This document shows positions 8,854-17,130 of a stretch of 64,000 nucleotides of DNA, piece after piece. Source of the DNA: Paenibacillus alkalitolerans (GTDB taxonomy: Bacteria > Bacillota > Bacilli > Paenibacillales > YIM-B00363); assembly GCF_016482785.1 (NCBI RefSeq), contig NZ_JAEMXM010000001.1, positions 1-64,000 on the forward strand, in the 5' to 3' direction. Under the pieces are notes generated by a model. The model saw only the letters and a list, made by a program, of their open reading frames with translations. It made no database searches and had not been told where the DNA came from. The position numbers were made by a program, and so were the translations under genes. Every line of letters begins with the position of its first letter. The first letter of the stretch is position 1.

Positions 8854-10206
8854 TTGAAAATGTTACACATACCCATAATGCGCAAGTTTGCCGCTGGCGG
8901 CTTAGCGATCGCGATCGCTTGCGTGGCGGCGATGCCGGTTTCGGCGGCGGCTGCGCCGGTCGAGGACGCCAAGGACTACGGCTTGTTCCTGGAGGAGAAG
9001 CTCGACATCGCGTTCGAAACATCAACGCCGAAGGGCGCCTTCCTAAAGGCGATCCAAGACGTTCTCGAGCTTGACGGCACCACTGCGAAGGTCGGCTTCG
9101 AGGATGTGTCCAGCGACAGCCCGTGGTACGCGACTGCAGTCGCTTTGTACGAGGCGGGCATCATTACTTCGATGACCGTGAAACCGGAATCGACGCTGAC
9201 CGCGCCGCTTGCCGTCTACTTGGCCGTGAAGTCTTCGGGGCTGAAGGAGTTGGCGTACTCGTATCCGATGGAGAAAGCTAACGCGACGCTGACTGAAGCT
9301 GGACTATCGCCGTCCGCCTATTCTCCGCAAGCCGGCAAGGAGCTGGCTGCGGCGATCGACGCGGGGCTTCTTCCGAAAGAGTATTACAAGGAAGTGGCGT
9401 CAGGCGGGGCAGCGTCCTCCGACTTGCTCGCGACTTTGCTCGGGAAGACGCTGGCGTTCAATGATCGCTACAAGCATTACCTTGGTTACGTCAGTGACGC
9501 GGACATCTATGTAAAGCTCCAAGACGCGTACCGGACGTCGGACCTCATTAAGGCACCGGAGCTGCAGGAAGTCGTCGACACCGCGCTGAAGCAAGACTTG
9601 CTGACAGGCTATAACTTGAAAGATTCGCGGTACGACCCGAACTTCGTGGATGCGTTGTCGCTCACCTACGGGCACGACAATCTCACCCACGCGGTGCAGC
9701 TTATTGGGCTAATGCGCAGCGAAGGAATGGACGCGAAGGTGCAGTTTGAGCCGAAGACGTCGGCGTTCATCTACTTGAAAGAGTGGGGCGAGCCGTCGCA
9801 ATCGGACAGTTACCAGGTCGTTCAGATCGAAAACGGCAATTATATCGCATATGCGAAAGAATACGACATCTCATTCGAATTCGACTCGGGAGCGGACAAG
9901 GCGCGTTTCCAAGACGTCGTGCTCGCTTACGCTAAGAAGAACAGTGAAGATGGGAGCGGTCTCATCGTCTCGTCCTGGTGGCAGCCGCTGTATTACTCGT
10001 TCACTGAGCTGGAAGGGTACGATCTCATCACGAACAACAAGATAGTAGGCGACGGACCGTACTACGCGCAATCGTTCTCGCTGAACGCACAGTCCTCGGA
10101 CATCGCCGAAGGATTTAAAGCGTTAAAGCCCGACATCAAGGTGCAAACGTACAAATTCTGGGTCGATCCTCCGTTCTATCGTTATTTAAACGGGGAATCG
10201 CTTTAA
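8854..10206 (+). CDS. secreted protein with SLH-like N-terminal region
   Basis: TTG at 8854 is chosen because TGGAGGG at 8841-8847 is well spaced from it; the ATG at 8860 would be too far. The 450-residue product has a signal peptide ending near VSAAAAP (residues 27-33). Residues 60-110 (AIQDVLELDG, then GFEDVSSDSPWYATAVALYEAGII) resemble an S-layer-homology repeat, possibly a degenerate pair. The remaining 300 residues are not recognised and contain a Trp/Tyr-rich C-terminus. It is probably a cell-surface protein. It is flanked by terminators on both sides and so is monocistronic. Confidence 0.7.
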   Translation: MKMLHIPIMRKFAAGGLAIAIACVAAMPVSAAAAPVEDAKDYGLFLEEKLDIAFETSTPKGAFLKAIQDVLELDGTTAKVGFEDVSSDSPWYATAVALYEAGIITSMTVKPESTLTAPLAVYLAVKSSGLKELAYSYPMEKANATLTEAGLSPSAYSPQAGKELAAAIDAGLLPKEYYKEVASGGAASSDLLATLLGKTLAFNDRYKHYLGYVSDADIYVKLQDAYRTSDLIKAPELQEVVDTALKQDLLTGYNLKDSRYDPNFVDALSLTYGHDNLTHAVQLIGLMRSEGMDAKVQFEPKTSAFIYLKEWGEPSQSDSYQVVQIENGNYIAYAKEYDISFEFDSGADKARFQDVVLAYAKKNSEDGSGLIVSSWWQPLYYSFTELEGYDLITNNKIVGDGPYYAQSFSLNAQSSDIAEGFKALKPDIKVQTYKFWVDPPFYRYLNGESL

Positions 10207-10239
10207 TAAATAGACGTGGCGAGCGGCGCGCTTATCGGT

Positions 10240-10284
10240 ACAAGTTCTTGTCGCGGGAGAACAACAAGAACTTGTCTCTTTTGT
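10240..10284 (+). terminator. terminator of the SLH-like gene
   Basis: Perfect 12-bp arms ACAAGTTCTTGT (10240-10251) and ACAAGAACTTGT (10264-10275) flank a 12-base loop and are followed by CTCTTTTGTTG. Confidence 0.8.
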
Positions 10285-10794
10285 TGTTCGGAGAAAACGC
10301 TAGTGATCGCCGAGGGACGGGCAGTCTAGTGTAAGAATGAAAGATATTAAAATTGTATATTAAAGATAGAAATATGGCTTAGTCGGAGGGGGAAGTTGCA
10401 CTGCCAAGTGACGAATCGAGCCCATGGCACCAGAAAATCCGGCAAAAGGGGATTATTTTCCCGCAGCCAGGGCAAAAACTGCAGTAGATCGGATCTGGAG
10501 GATTTCCGATTTCTGTATATACGCAGATAAGCCTTGCAAGAACGGCCAAAGTGAAGTATTTTTGACATGAAAGAGAAGTAATTGCTCCCAGGTGCCCTCG
10601 CCAAAGGTACGGGAGCATTTTTCGTTTTATAAAAAACAATAGCCTACTCCTCCGTCATTGTACAGAGGGGGTTAGGCTATTGTCGTTAATATTCTCGGTT
10701 TTGCTCCGCTAAACCGAGTGGCGAATTCACGTCTTATTCCCGCCACATAATGCGGCGGCCAACATTTAAATTGCATAGTAAGGAGAATTTTAGT
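10285..10794. other. 510-bp gap with two further hairpins, possible small RNA or peptide
   Basis: No convincing gene is present. A plus-strand hairpin TGCTCCC (10583-10589)/GGGAGCA (10611-10617) followed by TTTTTC looks like a terminator, so a short transcript may end there. A second hairpin with 11-bp arms (10636-10646, 10673-10683) has its U run on the minus-strand side. A short frame from TTG 10396 (44 codons, basic, preceded by GGAGGGGG) and another from ATG 10424 (48 codons) are possible but unsupported. Confidence 0.4.
10583..10622 (+). terminator. terminator-like hairpin without an assigned gene
   Basis: The 7-bp arms TGCTCCC and GGGAGCA enclose a 21-base loop and are followed directly by TTTTTC. 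No recognised gene lies upstream within 300 bp, which suggests an undetected small transcript. Confidence 0.55.
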
Positions 10795-11439
10795 ATGAAA
10801 ATAAAATGGTTTGGACATTCTGCTTTTTTACTGACATCCGAAGGAGGAACTAGGATTCTCATTGATCCATATTATCGCTTCATCCGCTACCGTATGCCGA
10901 TTGTTGAACCAGATATAGTTGCCGTTACACATAATCATTTTGATCACAGTAAAATTCAAGCTGCAGCAGGTGATTACTTGCTTGTTAATGAGCCAAAGGA
11001 ATACATCCGCGATGATGTAAGAATTAGTGGATTTAAGACATTTCATGACAAAGTAAATGGTGAGAAGAGAGGTCTCAATATTTTATATCGTTTCCAAATG
11101 GACGGTCTAATTATCTGTCATTGCGGAGATTTAGGGCATCTATTATCAGAAGAACAAGTTAATGAAATTGGAAAAGTAGATATTCTCATGATTCCCGTAG
11201 GAGGTACATTTACGATTAATGCACTAGAAGCTACTCAAGTAATGCGTCAATTCAAACCTACTATTACAATTCCTATGCACTATAGAACAAAGGCATTGTC
11301 GGTTGTTGGCTTGATGTTTTCAAAGGTAGATAAGTTTCTTCAGATTTCCGGACAGCGAACAACCGAAGTTAAGACCTTGGATATTTCTAAAGAAAATTTG
11401 TCAGAATATGCTGGTGTTGTAACTATGCTGTATGAATGA
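10795..11439 (+). CDS. metallo-beta-lactamase-fold hydrolase (UPF0173-like)
   Basis: The protein has 214 residues from ATG 10795, 9 bp after AAGGAG. It opens MKIKWFGHSAFLL, the usual start of small MBL-fold hydrolases, and carries the metal motif THNHFDH at residues 45-51. The later ligands appear in HCGDLGHLL and in TIPMHYR. It is a soluble cytoplasmic single-domain enzyme. Members of this family have poorly defined substrates, so no reaction is assigned. Base composition is more AT-rich than in the upstream genes. Confidence 0.85.
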   Translation: MKIKWFGHSAFLLTSEGGTRILIDPYYRFIRYRMPIVEPDIVAVTHNHFDHSKIQAAAGDYLLVNEPKEYIRDDVRISGFKTFHDKVNGEKRGLNILYRFQMDGLIICHCGDLGHLLSEEQVNEIGKVDILMIPVGGTFTINALEATQVMRQFKPTITIPMHYRTKALSVVGLMFSKVDKFLQISGQRTTEVKTLDISKENLSEYAGVVTMLYE

Positions 11440-11503
11440 ATTTAAGGCTGAGCCTTCTGAATAGACATTATTGAGGAACCGCTCAGTAACCTTTTTTTGC
11501 ATT

Positions 11504-12790
11504 TCATGAAATGATACATCTCATACTGGCATTCATGCTCATCTGCGCAGCAAGCTTAGCGGCCGCCATCGCCGCGTCGGCAAGCCGGCCTTCCGGTCCG
11601 ACCCAGTCGCCGGCCACGAACAAGCCGCGGATCTCGGGAACGGCAGGACCGGGTGCCGGACCGCCGCCATTGTGCCGAACCGTGCGTGAATCATGGGCGA
11701 CGAGTATTCTCGGCAAAAACCGTTCCGCAACGACTTCTTTGTCCCAGCCCGGTTGCAGAAGATCAAGCAAGCCCGTCAGCATCTCCTTGTCCGTCTTTGG
11801 ATCGGTGTCTCTGCGGTTGTCGTTGTACTTCATGACATGAAGCACGTATGATCCGTTATCACTCAATGTAACGGACGACGAATGGTTCGAAAAATACAGA
11901 GGTTGATCCAGGCCGAGTGCGAAAACCCGCTCCGGGTTCGGTACACGTTTCAATGCCAGATCCAGACATGCGGCATACAAGGGACGGCTTGCCGCCTTCC
12001 ATTTCCCGAGCGACATTTCATCCGACCCCGGAATGAGCCGGCACACCTCACCCGGTCCCAAAGCGGCGATAACCGCCCTGGTTTCCATCGATGTCCCGTC
12101 AGAGAGCAGCACGCCGCGAACACTGCCGTCGCTGAGCAAGATTTGTTTCGCGCTGCATCCTGTGGCGATGGCCGCCCCGGCTCCAACGGCCAATTTATGC
12201 AGATCGTCGACGACCGTCTGCCAGCCTCTATCCACGTATTTGACGCCTTGCCTTGCAAGCTGCCCCTGCCTGATGACATAGCCGGCACTTAGTACGATCG
12301 GATCGCCGCAATACGACAACTGTCTGCACAGCGCGGTAAAGAACATTCGGACAACATCGTAACGAATATGGTTGGCTGCCCATTCCTGAAGGCTGAGCGA
12401 CAGGATCGATCCGGTATCGATTTGTCCTAAACCGCTCATGAGCTCGCTCCACTCCGCATTTTCCTCCGGGGATAAATCCGTATGCATTTGCACTATTTTT
12501 CCCTGCCGGACGCCCATCGGTGCGCCGCTTTTGGAAGAGTACCCTCCTTTTGGCACGCAACCTAACTCATTCAGAATTTGCAGCGCGGCTCCGCCCTCAT
12601 ACATGGCATGAGGACCTAGGTTGAACAGCGCGCCGTTTATATTCGTCGTTTGTGAGAAGCCTCCAAGCCGCCCCGCTTTCTCGAAAACAATGACCGATTT
12701 ACCCGCTCTTGCCAAATAAACGGCGGCAGTAAGTCCCGCAAGCCCTCCGCCGATGACTGCAGCGTCGTACACTTTATTTTCCCGCGTCAA
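11504..12790 (-). CDS. FAD/NAD(P)-dependent oxidoreductase, phytoene-desaturase-like
   Basis: The frame is open to 13087, but a TTG at 12790 preceded by GGAGG gives a natural 428-residue protein starting MTRENKVYDAAVIGGG. The dinucleotide-binding motif AAVIGGGLAGLTAAVYLARAG is followed by VIVFEKAGRLGG, and a C-terminal FAD segment reads GLFVAGDWVGPEGRLADAAM. This is the flavin amine oxidase/phytoene desaturase superfamily. No carotenoid genes are nearby, so the substrate is unknown. It is divergent from the ArsR-SRPBCC regulator across the inverted repeats at 12872-12904, which probably control it. Confidence 0.82.
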   Translation of the reverse strand: MTRENKVYDAAVIGGGLAGLTAAVYLARAGKSVIVFEKAGRLGGFSQTTNINGALFNLGPHAMYEGGAALQILNELGCVPKGGYSSKSGAPMGVRQGKIVQMHTDLSPEENAEWSELMSGLGQIDTGSILSLSLQEWAANHIRYDVVRMFFTALCRQLSYCGDPIVLSAGYVIRQGQLARQGVKYVDRGWQTVVDDLHKLAVGAGAAIATGCSAKQILLSDGSVRGVLLSDGTSMETRAVIAALGPGEVCRLIPGSDEMSLGKWKAASRPLYAACLDLALKRVPNPERVFALGLDQPLYFSNHSSSVTLSDNGSYVLHVMKYNDNRRDTDPKTDKEMLTGLLDLLQPGWDKEVVAERFLPRILVAHDSRTVRHNGGGPAPGPAVPEIRGLFVAGDWVGPEGRLADAAMAAAKLAAQMSMNASMRCIIS

Positions 12791-12871
12791 CTCTATCAAG
12801 CCTCCAATCGTTTTTGCCGACTCAAAGGTTTGTTTGCCGCCGGCTGACAACCAAACCGGATCATGATACAA

Positions 12872-12904
12872 TGTGACTATACTGTCACATATAATATATG
12901 TGAC
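12872..12904. promoter_or_regulatory. two overlapping inverted repeats, ArsR-type operator
   Basis: TGTGAC (12872-12877) and GTCACA (12884-12889) form one inverted repeat. GTCACATATA (12884-12893) and TATATGTGAC (12895-12904) form a second, perfect 10-bp pair around a single base. The middle half-site is shared, giving three half-sites in alternating orientation. It lies between the flavin oxidoreductase and the ArsR-family gene, as expected for an autoregulated divergent operator. Confidence 0.6.
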
Positions 12905-12974
12905 TAATAAGTAACATGTCAATAACAAATATGTTCTATATGATTCTAAATTTGTCGGAAGAAGGTGTGACAGC

Positions 12975-13736
12975 TTGGAAAACGATATATTCAAAGCGCT
13001 GGCCGATCCAAGCCGCCGCACCCTGTTGGATCTGCTGCATAAATCGGACGGGCGTACGCTCAGCGACCTATGCGGACATCTGGACATGTCCAGATTCGGC
13101 GTGATGAAGCATCTTAATCAGTTGGAGCAAGCGGGCCTTATAACGACGAGGAAAGTCGGCAGGGAGAAGCTGCATTACTTGAACCCGGTGCCTATCCGTC
13201 AAATATACGATCGGTGGGTAAGCAAGTACGCAGAACCATGGGCAGCCGGATTAACTTCATTGAAAACCGAATTGGAGCGTGAACCTATTATGGAACAAAA
13301 GCCGCGGCACGTGAACCGGATCGCCATCAAAGCGACGCCGGAACAAATATGGCAAGCACTTACCGACAAAACCATGACCTCAAAGTACTGGTATAATGGT
13401 TCGATTCAATCGGACTGGCAGAACGGGTCCTCGTTCGAGGTTTGGAATCCTCAAGGGAAGCTGCAGGCGAAAGGGGTGCTCTTGACCGTCGATCCGCCCC
13501 GCAAGCTGGTGATGACATGGCAGCTGCTCTCATTCACCGATACGGCGGACGAGAAACCGTCTCGCCTTACATGGGAAATCGAGCCTCATGCCCAGTTTGA
13601 CGGCGTGACTCTCGTCACCGTCGTACACGACGAATTCGAGGAGGCTCCGAATACGTCGAGGATTCTCGAGGCCGGATTGCCCGTCGTTCTGTCAGGTATG
13701 AAGACATTGCTGGAGACCGGAGCGCCGCTCACTTAG
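12975..13736 (+). CDS. ArsR-family regulator fused to an SRPBCC (AHSA1-like) domain
   Basis: The 253-residue protein starts at TTG 12975 after GAAGGTG. Residues 1-85 are an ArsR winged helix (ALADPSRRTLLDLLHKSDGR and CGHLDMSRFGVMKHLNQLEQ). Residues 105-250 form an SRPBCC ligand-binding domain (VNRIAIKATPEQIWQALTD, then KYWYNGSIQSDW). This fusion is common in Bacillota and Actinomycetota and senses small hydrophobic ligands in some cases. It is divergent from the flavin oxidoreductase and probably represses it. The lack of the metal-binding cysteines of classic ArsR argues against metal sensing. Confidence 0.88.
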   Translation: MENDIFKALADPSRRTLLDLLHKSDGRTLSDLCGHLDMSRFGVMKHLNQLEQAGLITTRKVGREKLHYLNPVPIRQIYDRWVSKYAEPWAAGLTSLKTELEREPIMEQKPRHVNRIAIKATPEQIWQALTDKTMTSKYWYNGSIQSDWQNGSSFEVWNPQGKLQAKGVLLTVDPPRKLVMTWQLLSFTDTADEKPSRLTWEIEPHAQFDGVTLVTVVHDEFEEAPNTSRILEAGLPVVLSGMKTLLETGAPLT

Positions 13737-13738
13737 GG

Positions 13739-13760
13739 GCCGCAGTATTGCGGCTCTTTT
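13739..13760 (+). terminator. short terminator after the ArsR-SRPBCC gene
   Basis: GCCGCA (13739-13744) and TGCGGC (13749-13754) enclose a 4-base loop and are followed by TCTTTT. Confidence 0.65.
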
Positions 13761-13785
13761 AAATGCACATTATAGAGGTGGAGAA

Positions 13786-14481
13786 ATGAGAGTTTTAGTT
13801 GTGGAGGATGAAGTGTCCTTGCAAAAAGCGCTATGCAATGGGCTGAAAAAATACGGATATGCCGTCGATCCGGCAAACGATGGCGAGCAAGCTTTGGAGC
13901 TTATCGATATAAATCCTTACGATGTGGTTGTGCTCGACCTGAATCTGCCGAAAACAAACGGGATGGAAGTTCTCAGAGAGGTTCGCAAAATAAATAAGGA
14001 GCTTCGGGTCCTGATTTTATCTGCAAGAGCGGAAGTTGAGGACAAGATATCGGGGCTTGATGCCGGAGCTAACGATTATTTATCAAAACCCTTTCATTTC
14101 AAAGAGCTTGAGGCCCGTATTCGCGCATTGCTCCGCAGGGATTTTATTCAAAGGGATACTGTCATTACACACGGCAATGTAAAAATCGACACCGCCTTGA
14201 AGTGTGTCATTGTGAATGACCGGACGGTGGAGTTGACAAAAAAGGAATATGCCATAATCGAATATCTCTTTATGAATAAAGATCGGATCGTTAGTGCGGA
14301 ACAATTGATTGAGCATATTTGGGACAGCGAGGCGGATTTATTTTCCAATTCTCTCAAAGTACATATCAATTCGTTGAAAAAGAAGCTTGCAGAATATACC
14401 GGCGATAAGGAGCTGATTAAAAACACGAGAGGGCTTGGGTATTTCATCACAAAGGAGCATGCTGATGAAATTATTAAATAA
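13786..14481 (+). CDS. OmpR-family response regulator
   Basis: The protein has 231 residues from ATG 13786, 5 bp after GAGGTGGAG. The receiver domain shows the acidic pair in VVEDE, the phospho-acceptor Asp51 (VVVLDLNLPKTNG) and Lys101 (DYLSKPF). The C-terminal winged helix (residues 130-225) ends SLKKKLAEYTGDKELIKNTRGLGY-type, as in OmpR/PhoB proteins. It overlaps the histidine kinase gene by 17 bp and is its partner. The neighbouring permease at 15637 may be a target, as is common for such pairs (inference). Confidence 0.93.
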   Translation: MRVLVVEDEVSLQKALCNGLKKYGYAVDPANDGEQALELIDINPYDVVVLDLNLPKTNGMEVLREVRKINKELRVLILSARAEVEDKISGLDAGANDYLSKPFHFKELEARIRALLRRDFIQRDTVITHGNVKIDTALKCVIVNDRTVELTKKEYAIIEYLFMNKDRIVSAEQLIEHIWDSEADLFSNSLKVHINSLKKKLAEYTGDKELIKNTRGLGYFITKEHADEIIK

Positions 14482-15574
14482 GATGCCTCTACGGTTAAGG
14501 CTCACAATACTGACTGCGCTTGTTCTTACAGTCATCTGTATGCTGCTGACGATTACTTCTGTTTTTAACGCACAGAAAATTTATTCAGTGCCAGCTGAGG
14601 ACTATAATTCCAATACTTCCCCGTCGAATCCATCTATGAATAGACCGCCGGTCACAGAAGATGAAACAAACAATGACTTCACTTATGCCAGCATCGTTTA
14701 CATGTTCATTATGATCGTATTAGGTACGTGCGCCTCTTATTTCATTGCCGGAAAGGCGTTAAAGCCGGTCGCCGATCTAAGCAAAAGCATAGAAAATATT
14801 GACGAAAGTAAACTGTTCCAGCGGCTTGAAGGTTTTAATACGAATGATGAAGTTGCAAGGCTCGCTAAATCCTTTAACCATATGATTTTGAAGTTGGAGA
14901 AATCATTCAATCATCAAAAACAATTTGCGGCAAATGCCGCCCATGAGCTGAGAACGCCGCTTGCCGGGATCATTGCGAATATTGAGGTATTACAATTGGA
15001 TGAAAATCCTACCGTTCAGGAATATAAAGAGGTTTTGGAAGATACGCTTGCCAATGCCCAGCGGCTGAGTACCTTAGTTCATGATCTGCTGAAGATGAAC
15101 ACGGCGTTTAATGCCGATCATTTCGTAAATATTGATGTAAAAGAAATGTTTGATGTTATTATCTTGGCTCTATCGGAAAGCAGTAAAGATAAAAACATCC
15201 GCGTAGAAAACAACATCTCCGGCATTATGCTTTCCGGTGAAAAGTCGCTTTTGCAAAGGGCTTTCTTTAATCTTGTTCAGAATGCCATGAAATACAATAA
15301 AAGGAACGGAGAGGTTGTGATTACGGCAGCGCAGAATGATGATGTTGTGACCGTTACTATCGAGGATACCGGGATAGGCATTCCGGAGGATGAGTTGGAA
15401 CATATTTTCGAACCGTTTTACCGTGTCGACACCTCCCGTTCAAGGGAACTGGGAGGCAGCGGGCTAGGGCTTTCGATCGTAAAGACCATCATAGAAAAGC
15501 ACAACGGGAACATTTTAATAGAAAGTGAAGTAGGAAATTTTTCAAAAGTAACCGTTATGCTGCCGAAAAATTAA
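14465..15574 (+). CDS. sensor histidine kinase (HAMP, HisKA, HATPase)
   Basis: The protein has 369 residues from ATG 14465, which follows AAAGGAG at 14451-14457. TM1 spans residues 11-33 and TM2 about 74-96, enclosing a short 40-residue external loop. A HAMP region follows, then the HisKA box FAANAAHELRTPLAG with His160. The ATP-binding domain shows NLVQNAMKYN, DTGIGIPEDE and GGSGLGLSIV. The small sensor loop suggests membrane or intramembrane sensing. It overlaps the response regulator gene and forms one operon with it. Confidence 0.93.
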   Translation: MKLLNKMPLRLRLTILTALVLTVICMLLTITSVFNAQKIYSVPAEDYNSNTSPSNPSMNRPPVTEDETNNDFTYASIVYMFIMIVLGTCASYFIAGKALKPVADLSKSIENIDESKLFQRLEGFNTNDEVARLAKSFNHMILKLEKSFNHQKQFAANAAHELRTPLAGIIANIEVLQLDENPTVQEYKEVLEDTLANAQRLSTLVHDLLKMNTAFNADHFVNIDVKEMFDVIILALSESSKDKNIRVENNISGIMLSGEKSLLQRAFFNLVQNAMKYNKRNGEVVITAAQNDDVVTVTIEDTGIGIPEDELEHIFEPFYRVDTSRSRELGGSGLGLSIVKTIIEKHNGNILIESEVGNFSKVTVMLPKN

Positions 15575-15636
15575 CCGTCATTTAACCTTGAGTAAGATAT
15601 CATCGTGATGCTATCAAATTCAAGGGAGATGAAACG

Positions 15637-17130
15637 ATGACGTTTAAAAACACTAAACACACAGAGGTCGACACCTTCGCACAATTACTACGGGCGGAGT
15701 GGACCAAGTTCCGGTCAGCTCGCGGCTGGATGATCGGTATGGTTGTCACTGCGCTGCTCACCGTGCTGCCCGGACTGCTCCTCGCTGCGAGTTCAAATGG
15801 AGGTCCTCCTATTCTGTTAGGACCGGATGGCATAGCGGTGACCGATAAATTCTACTTCGTACATAAGCCGCTGACGGGAGACGGCAGCATTACCGTACGT
15901 GTCACCTCAATGACCGGCTTGATTACTTACCCCCCGCCCGACAACGACAAAATTGTACCGGGCGTCGTGCCATGGGCGAAGGCAGGAATCATCATTAAGG
16001 ACGGTACGAGACAAGGATCGCCTTACGCGGCGATGATGGTCACCGGCAGCCACGGGGTTCGGATGCAGCACAACTTCATTCACGATATATCCGGTCGACC
16101 GGGCGGTGTCTCCGCGGAATCCCCGCGTTGGCTGCGGCTGACCCGCTCCGAAAACACGATTACGGGCTATGAGTCGATGGATGGCAAGCAGTGGAACAAG
16201 GTTGGCACAGCTCGCTTAGCCGGATTGCCGGCTACGGTGCGGGTCGGACTCTTCGTTACGTCCCCGGGTGATGTGTCGGTGTCCGAAGCGAAAATACGCT
16301 TCACCAATGCAACCGCAGTCTTTGACCGCTTCGAACTGCAGGGGGAGTCGTCCGGCGGCTCTTGGAGCCAAGACGATATTGGAATTGGAACCGGCCATCC
16401 GGCTCACCATTACGGCGGAGTCAAGGACTCCGGAGGCGCATTCACCGTGACCGGATCCGGAGATATCGCGCCTCGCGGGGTTGAAGGTAACTGGATCATC
16501 GAGCGTTCCCTTATCGGCGTGTTGACCGGGTTGATAGCGGTGATCGTTGTTGCTGTGCGCTTTGTCACCGTCGAATACCGGCGGGAAATCACGAGCCATA
16601 GGCAAGACCGGGTGATGGCAGCGAAGGCTATCGTGATTGGTACGATCACTTTTGCTGCGGGGCTGGTTGCCGCCATCGTCGCAGTCCCGCTTAGTAAGCA
16701 AATCCTGCTTTCAAACGGCATCTCTGTCCTCCCGGTTACTCTGCTCACAGAGCTGCGCGTCATGTTCGGTACAGCAGCGCTTCTCGCAATAGTTGCAGTT
16801 TTAGCCACCGCTCTTGCTGCCTTGATCCGGAGAAGTGTCGCGGCGATGGCTGCGAGCCTCACGGTAGTCGTCCTTCCCTATATCTTAGCCAATATCGTAC
16901 CCTTCAGCGCGTCAAAGTGGCTGCTGCGGCTCACCCCGGCCGCCGGGTTCGCGATTCAGCAGAGCATACCGGAGTACCCGCAGGTAATCAGTCTCTATAC
17001 GCCGCAGTTGGGCTACTACCCGCTGGCGCCGTGGGCAGGCTTTGCTGTGCTCTGCGGCTATACCGCGCTAGCTCTAGGACTAGCAGCCTTCATGCTGCAG
17101 CGAAGGAAACAGGTACAGAAAGCCGATTAA
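15637..17130 (+). CDS. ABC-2-type permease with an extracytoplasmic DUF1349-like insert
   Basis: The protein has 497 residues from ATG 15637 (GGGAG upstream). TM1 is at about residues 30-50 (GWMIGMVVTALLTVLPGLLL). Residues 58-285 form an unusual beta-rich insert (FYFVHKPLTGDGSITVRVTS, WAKAGIIIKDGT and YESMDGKQWNKVG) that resembles the concanavalin-like DUF1349 domain. The remaining five or six helices follow (SLIGVLTGLIAVIVVAVRFV onward). Permeases of this shape normally need a separate ATPase, and none is encoded here. It lies 62 bp after the histidine kinase and may belong to the same stress response. Confidence 0.72.
   Translation: MTFKNTKHTEVDTFAQLLRAEWTKFRSARGWMIGMVVTALLTVLPGLLLAASSNGGPPILLGPDGIAVTDKFYFVHKPLTGDGSITVRVTSMTGLITYPPPDNDKIVPGVVPWAKAGIIIKDGTRQGSPYAAMMVTGSHGVRMQHNFIHDISGRPGGVSAESPRWLRLTRSENTITGYESMDGKQWNKVGTARLAGLPATVRVGLFVTSPGDVSVSEAKIRFTNATAVFDRFELQGESSGGSWSQDDIGIGTGHPAHHYGGVKDSGGAFTVTGSGDIAPRGVEGNWIIERSLIGVLTGLIAVIVVAVRFVTVEYRREITSHRQDRVMAAKAIVIGTITFAAGLVAAIVAVPLSKQILLSNGISVLPVTLLTELRVMFGTAALLAIVAVLATALAALIRRSVAAMAASLTVVVLPYILANIVPFSASKWLLRLTPAAGFAIQQSIPEYPQVISLYTPQLGYYPLAPWAGFAVLCGYTALALGLAAFMLQRRKQVQKAD

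Noticed and set aside
10379-10639. 86-codon and 85-codon minus-strand frames in the 10285-10794 gap
   Set aside because: No ribosome binding site, two overlapping frames of similar length, and the sequence runs through a plus-strand terminator.
12790-13087. N-terminal extension of the flavin oxidoreductase frame up to 13087
   Set aside because: It would run across the divergent operator and into the ArsR gene; the GGAGG-TTG at 12790 gives a normal protein start.
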